Below, one piece after another: positions 22,210-34,559 of a DNA stretch of 64,000 nt (positions are counted from its first letter, which is position 1; each line of letters begins with the position of its first letter). The notes under the pieces are model-generated. The model was given only the letters and a program-made list of their open reading frames with translations, was not told the origin of the DNA and did not search any database. Source of the stretch: Brachynemurus nebulosus (Eukaryota; Arthropoda; Insecta; Neuroptera; Myrmeleontidae). The DNA lies in the NCBI GenBank assembly GCA_035578155.1, contig JAPWDM010000005.1:42546365-42610364 (forward strand), given 5' to 3'. A program made the translations under genes and the position numbers.

Positions 22210-22506
22210 CATATTTATAAAATATGTGGGCAAATTAAACAAAATATAAGAATGGTAATTCCTATGTTAAATACATATTTTGATAGCAGCTTAGGTCATC
22301 ATAAAATACAAAGTACAGTGCATATAATATATTCTGACACGAATAATTGTTCCTTTGACAATGAAATGCCGTCACTATCAAATATAAAGGACACTTGCAC
22401 TAAAATATGCTTAAATAATAAATTGATAAAAGATTGCAGTTGTAATTTCTATAGATGTTTAAGCTATTGTGCAGTTTTGATGACAGGTCCGATTGTAATA
22501 AGATGA
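22210..22506 (+). pseudogene. DEG/ENaC (pickpocket-type) channel, lone exon-like fragment
   Basis: The open frame from the stop at 22207 to the stop at 22504-22506 is about 98 codons. It holds NNCSFDNEMPSL followed by DTCTKICLNNKLIKDCSCNF. The spacing C-x3-C-x8-C-x-C, and a preceding C-x-F-x-N-E, match the extracellular cysteine-rich part of insect pickpocket sodium channels (which usually read NC..EC........CGC). The two transmembrane segments and the rest of the channel are absent nearby, and no good splice sites frame it. It may be one exon of a decayed or very long gene. A chance match cannot be excluded. Confidence 0.4.
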
Positions 22507-22509
22507 TGT

Positions 22510-24700
22510 CCTACAAAAGAAAATCGTACTCATTTTTTTCAATGTTGCCACCTATAGGTGAAGAAAGGCTACGAAAAATAATTTCCTAGTATCAATGAGA
22601 GTGCAATTTTTAAAAAAGTCTACTTTCCTGTATTAAACGTGATCTAAAGTGAACATAAAAATTTTCTGCAATAGGTACTTAATTTTTCTTAAAATTAACA
22701 GATATATTCAATACTGATTTTTGGCGCTATGAAGTTACTAATATGCAAAGAAATAAAGAATCTTTATTAAAATTTGATGTTTTAATTTTTATTATGAATA
22801 GATTAGTTGCAGCTCGCGATTTCACTCGCGTAAAATTATCTGAATTCTAAGTCAAATTACTTTTAAATCAGATATTCCAAAATTCTGTGCAAAATCATTT
22901 ACATTACTAATGTCTAACAATAAGTATATTCAAATGTATACTGATACATAAAAATTAAATTAATAAATAATATTATTTTCCAAATATTATAAGTTTTCAT
23001 ACTGAAAATTATCTAAATTAATTTGTCTACCATGAACGATACACATTTTACGGCATTTTATGGGAAAATAATTATAATATAATTAATTAGATATGAAATA
23101 TAATAAATTTTCTCAAAAGTTTAAAAGATATAAATATTTTACTTTATTCAATACTTGCCTTGAACGTCTGCCGCCACTGTTATTTCAGGCGAAAATCATA
23201 CAATGAAATATTTTCATACATGTTTTCACGTGTTTACAGGTTGTTTGTTTAAAAGTATTTATCTTATCTTTAATTTTAATTAATATAACATGGTCTTTGC
23301 AAAATATTTTGAAAGTAATTGTTTGGATTCTTTAAAGTAATTATTTGCAATTTTTGGTCTTAATTTTTAATAATCTCATTTACATTCCTTTTCAACAAAG
23401 TACATAGGTACTAATTCTTTTATGTCAAACTAAAGAAAAAATTTGCGTTTGAGTGTGCGCGATTAGTAACTCTTTGAGATCCTTCAGATTTCTGCCTAAC
23501 GAAGTTTTTAAAATCTCTCAAAGTCAAATTTATAAAATTTTATCTAAACTATGTGTATGGGAATATGAACCAAAAAAATTTGATTGCTTTTAACTGTGAC
23601 ATTATAGTCTAAAAGCTGGTAGACCTCGCGCCTGCACTATTTTAGCAAGCTACGAAATTGGAGAAATATTCTTTAAAGTTAGAAAAGTAAAGTTGCCAAA
23701 CAGATTTGTTATGCGCCCATCTCCCCTAAGCTAGGGAATGTAACGATCTCATTTTAACCATTTTCGCAAGGTCAGCGATGTGATTAGCTGCCGCATTCGT
23801 TATACCCCTAACAGCGGCAGTGACATAAGCGGAGAGTTAAAAGTCGCTACCTTGATTAGAAAGTGTCTTCGCATGAAAGCCAATTATAACGTTCGGCTTG
23901 ACAGAGAAAAAATGGAAAATCGACAAATATCTCTCTCTCTAACGCAGCAACTGGCTTCTTACGTACTCTATCTTTATATCCCTATGGTTTTATTAACTGA
24001 TGGCATCTAATTCAAATGTAGATTACACTTGAAACATTGTGTGTATTTTTATTGTAAATTTATCGCTTTTTTATGTTCATATTACTTTATATTTATACAA
24101 GTATATAACCCATGAGTAAATTTTACTCAAACGTCAAACATAATAAATAAATAAACTACTCATACATTTACATGCATGGAATAGGTTAGATACACACACA
24201 AACTGTTTATGTACAAACACACACACACACTCACATATGCGCTAATTTAATGTTTTTAGTATCTTAATCATAGGTTATGTCGCTGATGTCGATTTTAGTA
24301 GCTTACGAGCTTTAACCACCGCATTTATATAATGATATGGGTTGATGATAATCAGTTTTTAGCCGCATAAATAAAGCTTATTATTTAAAGTAGATTACAA
24401 TAGCTATGTACGTTCAGTTACTAAAAGTGTTGAATTACTTTCAAACCAATCTAAGGAAGATGATTTTCCTTATGTCAGTAGTATGCAGCTCGTCACTTTT
24501 GATAATTGGCCGTACGTATCATATTCACATCTCAGTAAATGTGAATAATTTTAGTAAATAATCTGACGTTATAAATTTTGTGTACCAAATAAACGAGCGA
24601 AAGTTTCAAGTTACGTTCGTTGATTTAAACATTTATCGAATCAAGTTATTCTATAATAATAATTTTATAACCTATATCTTTGTTGTACACAGTAGTGCGA
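22510..24700. other. No gene recognised
   Basis: A+T-rich sequence. A 76-codon frame (23780-24010) sits beside the hairpin CTGCCGC/GCGGCAG at about 23790-23822, which looks like a transposon end rather than a gene. A short CA run lies at 24217-24230. Confidence 0.4.
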
Positions 24701-24961
24701 AAAAGTCTTTATGCCCACAATCCTATAGCCGATGATCTAAATACCTGCTATTACTTGTAATACAGTGTCTTTCTATGGGTTGAGTTCATATTTTGGTTCC
24801 AAAATAGCATGCATATATATTTGTAACACAGTCATTGTTATAAAACGGCCCGCGTCACAGGGGTCTTTTATATTTTTAAAACAATTCATTTTCCAAATAT
24901 TTAACTTTATTTGATTTCTGAGTTCTATAGGGAGCTAAATGTATCTTTATTGAAAATAACA

Positions 24962-26498
24962 TAGGGGAGGGTGGGGATGTTTGGGACAATTTTCAGTGAT
25001 TATTTTTTCTACGTCTTATAATTTTAGCTTAAAGAACCAGAACAATTGCAAATGGTAAAGTAACTTTTCAGCTATATTGTGATATTTTTTTTAAAGTTAA
25101 AATAATAAAAATTTGAATTAAAATAACAATTTTCTTAAAGTATATCAAATGTCCCAATCCTCCCTACCCTGGGGAGGTTTGGGACTGTGCTCGGGGAGGT
25201 TTGGTATATATAATAAAACTAAAAGATATCACTCAAAATCTCTGTATTTTTGCATTACTAAAGTAATTGAAATTAAATTAACAATAGTTTAGGCATTAGA
25301 AACTAAAATAATAATAATAACATAATTATTTGATTCTAAAACAGTCAAGTTCATGAAAAATTTTATAACTAAATCCCGCTACATGATGTCTTTCTTCCAA
25401 AAAATTCAGGTTTTTAATTACATGGAAAGGTTACTATTTACAAAAAATATTTATTGGCTGACAAAACACATATCTCAATCTGTCCCTTGTCATTGAAATT
25501 CTCGGAACTGGTAAAATTCCTAACACACTTTCAATTCTCATAACAGATATGTCTTCTTCTTGAGTAATGAAAGTTTTCTTTGATGAATCAATACATTTGA
25601 GGGACATAACACTGACTTCTATTTCTTCAGAAGGCGCGTCTTCATCAGGTGGTCTTTGTACAATACAGGCATACCTATATTTAGTAGAGAGTCTTGCTCC
25701 TCCCTTGAACTCCACCAAAACAAATGTGCCGTGTTTCAAATCTTTCGGTTGAAAGTCTGAAAGATCAGCATACTCTTCATCTGAAACATTCAGAATACTT
25801 TCACCAGAGGAAATGTCTGACGAACTCTCTAATGAGCTGTCAATGTTTTCAATTTTCTTCTGTTTTTTCTTTTTGATTTGGTTGGTAAATTTCCGAAAAA
25901 TTATAGGTTTTTTCAGTTATTGACAAATATAGTTTTATTAAACGTTTAAAAATGAAAATATTTTCTTACATTTTAAGGTTATTTTGTTACAGATTCAGTT
26001 AAAAAAAATCATGTAAGCTTATTTGAGAGTGTATTATATAACATACAATCTCGCAAGCTTACATGATTTTTCTCTAGGGAGGTTCGGGACACTGTCCCAA
26101 ACCTCCCAACATGAGCTGTCCCAAACCTCCCAAATGTGCCTGTTAAGTTAAAATGTGTTCTAAAATCATAACCTTAAAAAGATAAAGCTGTTTTGTTCAT
26201 TAAAATAAACCTTAATGATGTGGTCATTTGATAAATAATTTACACTTACTTGATGATGTAAAATGAAGATAGAGTGAATTGAAACTTCGGGTTGAAAAAC
26301 CCAGACTTTTTGAGGAAAAATCACAGTTTTCTCAATGACAGCAGCGTCTTCCAATTTAACTTCATGGAAGTCAAGGTACACTAATATTGAAGTTAGTCCT
26401 TCATTCTGGAGGGAAATTGGCTCACTGCAGCCAACGTAACAAAATAAAATGAAGGTGTCCCAAACCTCCCACGTCCCAAACATCCCCACTCTCCCCTA
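24962..26498 (-). mobile_element. Decayed pogo-like DNA transposon, about 1.54 kb
   Basis: The ends TAGGGGAGGGTGGGGATG and, in inverse, CATCCCCACTCTCCCCTA form TIRs of about 26 bp with one difference, starting at TA as for Tc1/mariner/pogo elements. Subterminal GGGAGGTTTGGGAC motifs recur at about 25165-25205 and 26075-26145 and near both ends. The minus strand keeps the last part of a transposase (25434-25918). The catalytic part is deleted. Confidence 0.8.
25434..25918 (-). pseudogene. Pogo/CENP-B-like transposase, C-terminal fragment
   Basis: About 160 codons are open, from a stop near 25919 to TAG. The first third is lysine-rich (IKKKKQKK, a possible nuclear localisation signal) then serine and acidic (DSSLESSSDISSGES). 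It is followed by a compact domain with GTFVLVEFKGG, KYRYACIVQRP and PVPRISMTRDRLRYVF. A domain of this kind ends many insect pogo-like transposases, as I recall the family. No DDE catalytic core and no helix-turn-helix are left, so this is a relic. The initiation codon is lost. Its position inside matched TIRs supports a transposon origin. Family name is an inference from the C-terminal domain and TIR type. Confidence 0.6.
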
Positions 26499-27446
26499 TA
26501 TAATAAATTTATTTTCATATATTAAAAAAAGTGGTAAATTGTTTTACTTTCACAAAATAAATTAAGTGGTATATTTTTATATCTTAAATCTAAGTTTAAT
26601 CTAATAATAATTAAATATTCATTTTTAGGATTCCGAAGTAAAAATCTAAGATCTAACATCTGTCTGTGTGTCGTGTGTCCGTACGTAATATACTTAAATA
26701 TCCTTGCTGTGAAAATAGTCAATTTTTGGGTCCCGAAGTAAAAATTTCAGAAACCAGATTATTTTATATTTGACTACCTCTCTGTGTTCTATCATATAAG
26801 AAATTACATAACCTCATAAGTGTTTAGAAATATTTTTCACATTTATTTATTCGCGCATTGTCGAATAATTCGTTTAAGTAATGGTTACTATATGTTTGAT
26901 AAAGTTAGTCCTCATTTTATTTAAATTTGAATGGAATTTATCGAATCTGTTTGTTTTCAATAAATATGATGTTCCACTGATTAACAGGTAGGCATAACTG
27001 TTAATCGTATTACTCGTACATATAATAATAAAATTTAAAATATTTCTGTCTGTTTTTAATAAAATATCTTGACCTGGAATAATGTCATTAATTTGGAATG
27101 TGTACGCTTGGAGCACCAGTTTAAACATAAATTTAAATTTACGTTCGATTCGTGCACGAATTTTAGTATGTACACTTGGCGCACGTACGCTACACGCACG
27201 TAATCGCTAAGAACGGCTCTATTTACATCTAATTACACCTATCTACATCTAACTCTTAAATTTAGTGGCATGTCTTTTTTTTACTTTTTTACTTTTGTTT
27301 CTTAACTTTTATGATTTTAAATTATCCGGAATTGTGAAAATTAGTACCTATATATCGAGAATTATAAAAATCATTATCTATCAAATCAAAATCAATATTA
27401 ATAACCAAATTAAATACATGTAACTTAAAAACACTGATAAAGTTAC

Positions 27447-27542
27447 CATTACAAATTTCATTACAGCCAAAGCATTACCGTTTTCATTACACTCCCGATC
27501 ATTACAGACATCATTACGCTCTTGCATTACACATTTCATTAC
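27447..27542 (+). repeat. Irregular CATTAC array
   Basis: CATTAC stands at 27447, 27459, 27473, 27485, 27500, 27512, 27525 and 27537, that is at 12- to 15-base spacing, with unrelated bases between. Too regular to be expected by chance in this composition, too irregular for a simple minisatellite. Confidence 0.6.
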
Positions 27543-28245
27543 ACGTAGCTAGCGCCTCTGTAGAAGCTTTCACTTGAAAAATATGAAATAAACTGTATTT
27601 ACACTTAATAATATCAAATTTGCTAATTACGGATTACTTATATAATCCTTTGACTTTTGAGTAGTATAGTAGGTTTTGTAAGTACATTTATATGTGAGCG
27701 TGAGATATACAGATGAGCTTATGTCTCCGTCTGCCACTGAAATAAGCTTGAAATTAGCCAACTAGAATAATACTGTTATAAAGTTGATAGTTTACTATTT
27801 ATTAACATTATTCTATTCCATGAATACACTGCACTGCTTTAAACGTTTACTCTGCTCGTACGTCGGTGTACAGTCACCCAAAAAAGAATTTGGACAGCTA
27901 CAATATTATCATTTTGGATTCGATGATTTGAAGTAGACAGAAGGAAATAAAATTGGAATATAAGATATTATGTAGTAAAGTACAAACCATATATGTAGAT
28001 TATTTTATTTATAAAAAATTCCATTTGATAAACTAGTACAAAATAAATTGACAATTCCTAGACTGAGTTAAAAATATTACAGAATTATTAGGGCGAGAAT
28101 AAATCTGTTAGTTTTTTAGGTTTCTGTACTAATGCTGAAAAGTTAAATTAAATAAATGATTATATGTTCAAACATACACGTTTCTAACTTCAAATATGAC
28201 GTACTTCCCATACCAAATTTCGTTCCTCATTGTATTCCTTTAGGG

Positions 28246-28412
28246 TAGGGTTTCTTGAACTATGGGTCGCGACCCCGTTTGGGGTCGCTAAGCGAAATCT
28301 TGGGGTCATAGCGAAAAATTTTTTATATGTATATAGATATTGTTACCTAATCAATAAATCCTTACAAAATACTTATATATCTCTATTTGGCGTCGCGAAT
28401 GACGAAGCCCTG
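28246..28412. mobile_element. hAT MITE, 167 bp
   Basis: The left end TAGGGTTTCTTGAACTATGG with GGGTCGCGACCCC is the common hAT terminal type; the right end is GAAGCCCTG. Flanks CTTTAGGG (28238-28245) and CCTTAGGG (28413-28420) form an 8-bp target duplication with one difference. The 62-codon frame over it is not a gene. Confidence 0.75.
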
Positions 28413-28654
28413 CCTTAGGGGACGAATTTCCAAAAACGCTGATATAACTGACTTTTATTTATAAACAGAAGCCTAAAACCTACGAAGCCTCACGTACTTA
28501 TATAAAAAACTCGTGTGCAAAATTTCATGTTGTCTGTCGGTCAGTATTACAGTTTTATTAAGTAATTTTGTTTATGTAATAAAAAATTTTTAAAATATGT
28601 TTATAATATACGTGAATTGTATTAAAAATCACAAAGTGATTGAAAAAATTATCC

Positions 28655-28727
28655 GGATCGGCCGGGAATCGAACCCAGGATCTTCTGGTAACTAGCCAGA
28701 CGTGCTAACCGCTACACCAACGATACC
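28655..28727 (-). repeat. tRNA-like head of a SINE-type repeat, copy 1
   Basis: The minus strand reads as a near-complete tRNA: an A-box-like TGGTGTAGCGGTTAGCACG, an anticodon arm TCTGG/CCAGA, a T arm with the B box GGTTCGATTCC, and an acceptor 3' strand GGCCGATCC. The acceptor pairing is imperfect and the same unit recurs with conserved flanks (CAATCACTTTGTGATTTTTAA on the tail side), so it is a tRNA-derived repeat and not a tRNA gene. The closest tRNA type by the anticodon arm could be threonine; this is a guess. Confidence 0.7.
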
Positions 28728-28789
28728 ATGCTCGGTAAGCGGTCGAGCCGGACACCCATTCAATCACCTATGTGTATTAGTACTCTCTT

Positions 28790-29060
28790 TGATTCGAGAA
28801 ACAGTTACAATTTTAATTTCAAATATTATCGAATGCTTGTGAGACACTACTACGTATGACAAACTTTTGTTTGCATTTCAACACACGCAGTATTGATATG
28901 TTCACTAATCGTTCAGCTAAACTGAAACTTTAAGCACTCGATTTCTTTGGTATAGTATGACCAAAAACCACATGTAAATTAAAAATCACAAAGTGATTGA
29001 AAAAATTATCCGGATCGGCCGGGAATTGAACCCAGGAAATCAGGATCAATCACTTTGTGA
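28790..29060 (-). repeat. SINE-type repeat body with a truncated second tRNA-like head
   Basis: A body of about 180 bp (28822-28980) shared with 36367-36530 and, in inverse, 36800-36965 leads to a second, broken copy of the tRNA-like unit that stops after the T arm (29009-29037). Confidence 0.65.
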
Positions 29061-29466
29061 ATTGTATTATTTGCTAACGCATATTTCAGTTTTATTTTCT
29101 TCTGCATACTTCAAATCACCAAGCCAAAAGTAATAATATTGACTTCTATTTATATTGATCAAATAATTTTATGACTAACTGTATCTATTCATTTGTCCGT
29201 CTGTACCTGTGTAAATACATACTTTATATTATGATTCGTAGATACACATTTTCCTAGTTTAAATTTTTCTCTATTCATTTTTTTTTTTGTACATACCTAC
29301 CTACTCTTTGAAAAATGTTACTTTGTATTAGATTTATTATTTTTTTATCCTTTCTCTGTTTGTAATGAAATATTTTAAATAGAAAAATTAAATAGATTCA
29401 AAGAAATAATGGTTTTAGATATAAAAATAAATAACTAGAATTTATTAAAAATAAATGAATTGTACC

Positions 29467-29870
29467 TATGGTAAATGGTATAGTTATTGGACAGTTAAGA
29501 AAAATTTTCAAAGCAAAGTGCAGAAAAAGTACGTGTTGTAGCTTTATATTTAACGAAAAAATTCATAAATAAAGTAAGACCTGTCTATTTTAATGTACCA
29601 TATAAAACTTCCATATTACATATTGGTAAGTCTCTAAAAAAAAAATATTAAAGTTGTGCGTGTAGAAAAATACAGTTATTGGACAAAAATTTCATTTATT
29701 AATTTCTGGCGTATTTCTACAATCCACAAGTTCTGTAGATACTAGAAGGTTCTATTTAACTAAAAAATCAGGAAGTTTGCTTTACTAGTCTATAAGCCTT
29801 ATAATCTTCAAAAGAGAGTGTCTTGTCCAATAACTGTCAACGTCCAATAACTATACCGTTTACCCTATAG
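29467..29870. mobile_element. TIR element, about 404 bp
   Basis: TATGGTAAATGGTATAGTTA on the left and, in inverse, TAACTATACCGTTTACCCTATA on the right; TATTGGAC motifs recur inside. Non-coding. Confidence 0.65.
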
Positions 29871-30811
29871 AAATTATCAACTGGACCATTGGAAAATTTG
29901 AAATATTGCCTTTTAATGTGATTGTCATGCATAAAAATCAAACTAATAGAAAAACCGATAATCACTTGCTAAATTGTTGTACTTTTACTAATTACTGAAA
30001 TATCTTAGCTCTTTAAAATAGGACAAAAAACGAATTTTTCAGCATAGTTTGTAAACGTCATAAGATAAACTAAAAGAGCGATGCAATTATCATTAACTTT
30101 AGTTTTTTACTAATTGTAAGTGCCGATGCATACATATGGTTTTGACACTACAATAGTTAAATCTTGATACTGGAAATTTGCTCAAACATGGAATTTATTA
30201 GATTTTTTTTGTTTAATTTATTACACTTAACGCAGATTTTTAAAAATTTTGTTGTCTCAACTCCTACTGTTTGACTACGATTAATATTTTAAATGAGCTG
30301 CCGTAATAATTCCTGAAAAAAAATTTTTACTCGAAATAAGTGAAATATTTCTGCGAAAACTACTCTAAAAAAAATAATCATATTTTTGGAAAAAATTCAA
30401 TGTTAGATAATTATGTTTTCCTAAAAAGATAAAATTTCCTTTATTCTTTAAAAATAACAAAGGGAATATTTTATGAATACTAATAACTAAAATGTTTTCT
30501 TTGCAGACAAAATTATTTAAATATTTATGCTATATAACAAATAATATCAAGTAGATAGAAGAAGACGACTGAATATGTATATATTATACTATAGGTATAC
30601 AAGAGAAATAAATAATAAGCAAATAACTAGAAAGCCCTATAAATAAGCAGATGAAAGCAAATTAAGCAAAGTTATACATACGTAGTCGGTGATACTGGTT
30701 TTCTCTATTACCAACATTGTATGTGCACAAAGATCCTCTAATAAAGAAGATCTAGATACTTCGTTCACACCCTGTCGTTTAATAGTAAGTAGTAATATTA
30801 AAACGCATTAG
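29871..30811. other. No feature recognised
   Basis: A+T-rich DNA without open frames, palindromes or copies of the other repeats that I could see. Confidence 0.4.
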
Positions 30812-31180
30812 ACTCGATGCATATATACAATTTCTAATTGCCCAACTGTTTAGTTGTACGTTAAAAGACTATGGAATTTTATGGAGCAGCGCATACTATC
30901 GACACCATAAATCAACATGTACATTGCTGCACATTGAAGTGCGCATACATTCGACTGAACAGTTGATGTCAATGATTAGTTGAACCGATTAAACCAAAAA
31001 GAATTATGCACAAATGGGAACAGGTACGCACACGAACAATTTGAAAATCTCTACCCTACTGGATTATTGTATGAGCACCCCTAACAGTTTGGTTGGATTG
31101 AAATCATGAAGCTCATCGATCTCAACTAAACAATTTAATCGAAATAACAATGAAATGTATGCGCCAGGCTTTAGTAGATT
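30812..31180. mobile_element. Foldback element F, copy 1
   Basis: Related to the larger copy at 61068-61770, with shared motifs AACTGTTTAGTTGTA, AAAAGACTATGGAAT, ATGAAGCTCATCGAT and the end GTATGCGCCAGGCTT. The two halves are partly inverse to each other. Non-coding. Confidence 0.55.
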
Positions 31181-31369
31181 AGAAAAGTACAATAGCGGTG
31201 GTTGGTACTTAAGGTAATAAAAGCAAATAGCCTTCGGGAAATTATTTTTGGTGCAGGTATAAATAAATACATGATTAGAGAAAATTTCTTTGTATGTCCG
31301 AAGTAAACTTAAAAAGTGCTGGAAAGATTAATATAGGATAATATGTTATATAAGGTGCCCTAAACACTA

Positions 31370-31700
31370 GGGATCCCAAAAGCACCTAAAGACAGCTAAA
31401 GTATTCTAGATTAACACAGACTATGTTATATGAGACTATGAGTTCTCCTGGACCCTAGGGACTCGAAAAGGTTCTAAAGTAAACTACTCAATCGATCTTA
31501 AAAAAATTTTCAATGTTTCGAAACTGAACTGTTCCAAATTGACATTGGCTACGTTGTATTATTCATCAGGATTCTGGGGACCCCAAAAGCTCCAAAATCA
31601 ACTACCCAACCGAATTTGAAATTTTTTTTACTGTTGAAAAGCTAAACAATTCCAGGCTGACATAAGCTATATTATTTCTGGATGTCTAGGATTCTGGAGA
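31370..31700 (-). repeat. 120-bp satellite family, inverse copies
   Basis: About three diverged units in the inverse direction to the main array at 32.3-34.2 kb; the conserved block reads ACTACCCAACCGAATTTGAA on the plus strand, once per about 119 bases. Confidence 0.6.
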
Positions 31701-31767
31701 AATTTCTACTAAAGTATGAGAGAAGTTAACGTGAATTCAGAACTGTCCATCAGGGTAGACGAAACTT

Positions 31768-31890
31768 GAGTAGTAAGGTCATAGTGATTGTGGACCACTG
31801 AGTAGAAGATTACAGTGATTATGGACCACTCGGTAGTAAGGTCATAGTGATTACTGGATAATAAAATCATAGTTATTGAGGATCACTAAA
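31768..31890 (+). repeat. 31-bp minisatellite, second locus
   Basis: GTAGTAAGG or a close form begins at 31770, 31802 and 31833, followed by TCATAGTGATT and GGACCACT. The first 22 bases of the unit match the 31-mer of the 21-kb array, so the two belong to one family. Confidence 0.75.
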
Positions 31891-32289
31891 ATTGCAAAAT
31901 TATGAATTTTAATCCTTTGTTACGTTTGAGCGGAATGATGTTTTTACGTTTTCAGTTAAAAATGCAAAGAAACAAAAAATCGAATTTAAAATAAATTAAT
32001 AAATAGATAAGAACCCTCCCTTAATATAACCAACAATATTGATAGTTTAACAATGATAAAACGATAACTCTGAAAATACTCTCTTCATTGACAATCTCTT
32101 CAAAGTGTTAAGAGAGTATGTATTAAGTATGTAAGAGATTAAATCAGCAATCTACATTAAATGATTCATTAGCTGATGGTTCTTGCCGTTCTTCTTAGGT
32201 TATAATATCCGATTTGATATAAAAAACTGTCGCAGCATCTGCATAACATAGCGAATTTCCAAATCTTGGGCACTGGCGGATCTCATCTA

Positions 32290-32563
32290 AGACCTGTACC
32301 TATTTAAAATAGTTTAGCTTTCTAAGAGTAAAAGAATTTTTAAAATCGGTAGGGTAATTAGTTTTGGTATTTTTGGGGACCCAAGAACCCGAACGAATTT
32401 TGTGCAGCATAGTTGTATCCATCTAAAATAACTTAGTTCTCTAGCAGTGAGAAATTTTTAAGCATCGGTTCGATAGCTTATTACTGGCGTTTTCGGATCT
32501 GCAAGATCCCGGTGGACCTCATTAAAAAATCAGCTCGACCGTATATTCTAGGCGGACTTTATG

Positions 32564-32655
<92 letters not shown>

Positions 32656-34200
32656 ATATTCAAAACCCGTTGTGTAGCATTCTACGCCGCATTTGCATCC
32701 GCAGGACAGTTGTGGATCTCAGATAACACAACCTGTACCTATCTAAAATAGTTTACCTCGGTAATAGTAAAAAAGTTTCAAAATCGGTCAGTTATTTTAT
32801 TTTTGACACTTTTAGGTCCTACTGACACTTCAGACCTTACATAACGTAATCTATATGTATCTAAAATGGCTTAGCTTCCCAACAGTAAAAAAATTTTCAA
32901 AATCGGTCGGTTAGTTTATTTTTGACACTTTTGGATCCGATGGACCCTGGCAGACTTTACATAACGTAATCTATATTTATCTAAAATAGTTTAGCTCTGT
33001 AACAGTGAAAAAATTTTCAAAATCGGTCGGTTAGTTTATTTTTACCACTTTTGGGTCCCATGGACCCTGGCGGAACCTAAATAACGTAATGTATGTCTAT
33101 CTAAAATAGCTTAGTTCCGCAACAGTGAAAAAATTTTCAAAATCGGTCGGTTAGTTTATTTTTGACACTTTTGGATCCCATGGACCCTGGCAGACCTTAC
33201 ATAACGTAATCTATAGTTATCTAAAATAGTTTAGCTCTGTAACAGTAAAAAAATTTTCAAAATCGGTCAGTTAGTTTATTTTTGACACTTTTGGATCCCA
33301 TGGACCCTGGCAGACCTTACATAACGTAATCTATATTTTTATCTAAAATAGTTTAGCTCTGTAACAGTGAAAAAATTTTCAAAATCGGTCAGTTAGTTTA
33401 TTTTTGACACTTTTGGGTTCTATGGACCTTGGTGGACCTTACATAACGTAATTTATATTTATCTAAAATTGTTTAGCTCTGTAACAGTGAAAAAATTTTC
33501 AAAATCGGTCAGTTAGTTTATTTTTGACACTTCTGGATCCTATGGACCCTGGCAGACCTTACATAACGGAATCTATATTTATCTAAAACAGTTTAGCTCT
33601 GTAACAGTGAAAAAATTTTCAAAATCGATCAGGCAGTTTATTTTTGACACTTTTGGGTCCTATAGACCCAGGCGGACCTTACATAACGTAATCGATATTT
33701 ATCTAAAATAGTTTAGCTCTATAACAGTGAAAAAATTTTCAAAATCGGTCAGTTAGTTTATTTTTGACACTTTTGGGTCCTGTGGACCCTGGCGGACCTT
33801 ACATAATGTATTCTAAATCTATCTAAAATAGTTTAGCTCTGTAACAGTGAAGAAATTTTTAAAATTGGTCGTTTAGTTTATTTTTTACAATTATGGGATC
33901 AGTAAATCCTGGCGAAACTCATACAAGTCTAGTACTCTAACAGTAAGAAAAGGGTTCTAAGGATCTCATATAACTTATGGCAGTCCGTAAGCTTCTTGCG
34001 GACATCATTTAATTAATTAATTCAAATACTTTAACTTACTAACTGTGAAAAAATTTTTAAAATCGATTGGTTAATTAATTTCTGGCCTTTTTAGGTCCCG
34101 AAAACCTTGACCTCACATAAAATACCTTAAATCCATTTGAAATGGTTTAATTTTTTAACATTATTAATTATTAGTGAAAAAATTTTCAAAATCGATTCAA
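32290..34200 (+). repeat. 120-bp tandem satellite array, about 15 units
   Basis: The block TTTTCAAAATCGGTCAGTTA (or a variant) recurs with its core at 32345, 32465, 32785, 32904, 33024, 33144, 33264, 33386, 33506, 33626, 33746 and 33866, that is every 119-122 bases. The one longer gap holds a TA array. Units at the edges are more diverged, as is usual for a satellite renewed in its middle. Confidence 0.92.
32567..32659. repeat. TA array 2, inside a satellite unit
   Basis: About 90 bases of TA with one TTTA interruption. It replaces the AATCTATATTTATCT part of a 120-bp unit, the most TA-like stretch of that unit. Confidence 0.95.
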
Positions 34201-34559
34201 AATATTTTTCCGTACATACATATGTGCATTGTACATATTTTGTTTTGTTTCATATATTTAATAATATTATATCATAACATAATCTTCAATTTCTTGTTTA
34301 CTTAAAAATTCAATAAAAAAAAAAAAATTCCTTATTACATTAGCTTAGAAAATCTGTTTAATTTACATTTTTTAACATGAGATAGAACCATGCTAATTAT
34401 AATGCAATAAATGAGAAACAAAACTCTATACATGTATGTGTGTTATAACACATATATGTGAACAGTTTTCACTTGTTCTCACAAAATTCTTTAATAAAAA
34501 AGTGAAATATTTTTATATTTCATAAAGAACTGAGATATAAATATAAATTACTTATTAGA

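Noticed and set aside
26166..26489. 107-codon open frame on the minus strand
   Set aside because: It starts in the TIR of the pogo-like element and reads its untranslated part; no domain is visible.
27866..27900. Tc1-like terminus (CAGTCACCC, then TTTGGACAGC); another at about 24692-24720 (GTGCGAAAAAGTCTTTATGC)
   Set aside because: Single ends without partner; too short to call.
28655..28727. Functional tRNA gene
   Set aside because: The acceptor pairing is imperfect, other copies have broken anticodon arms, and all copies share long repeat flanks.
32512..32751. Open frames made of alternating Y and I over TA arrays, here and at 34690, 38972, 44469, 44485, 44519 and 54245
   Set aside because: They are only translations of TA repeats; the ends fall in transposon or satellite sequence.
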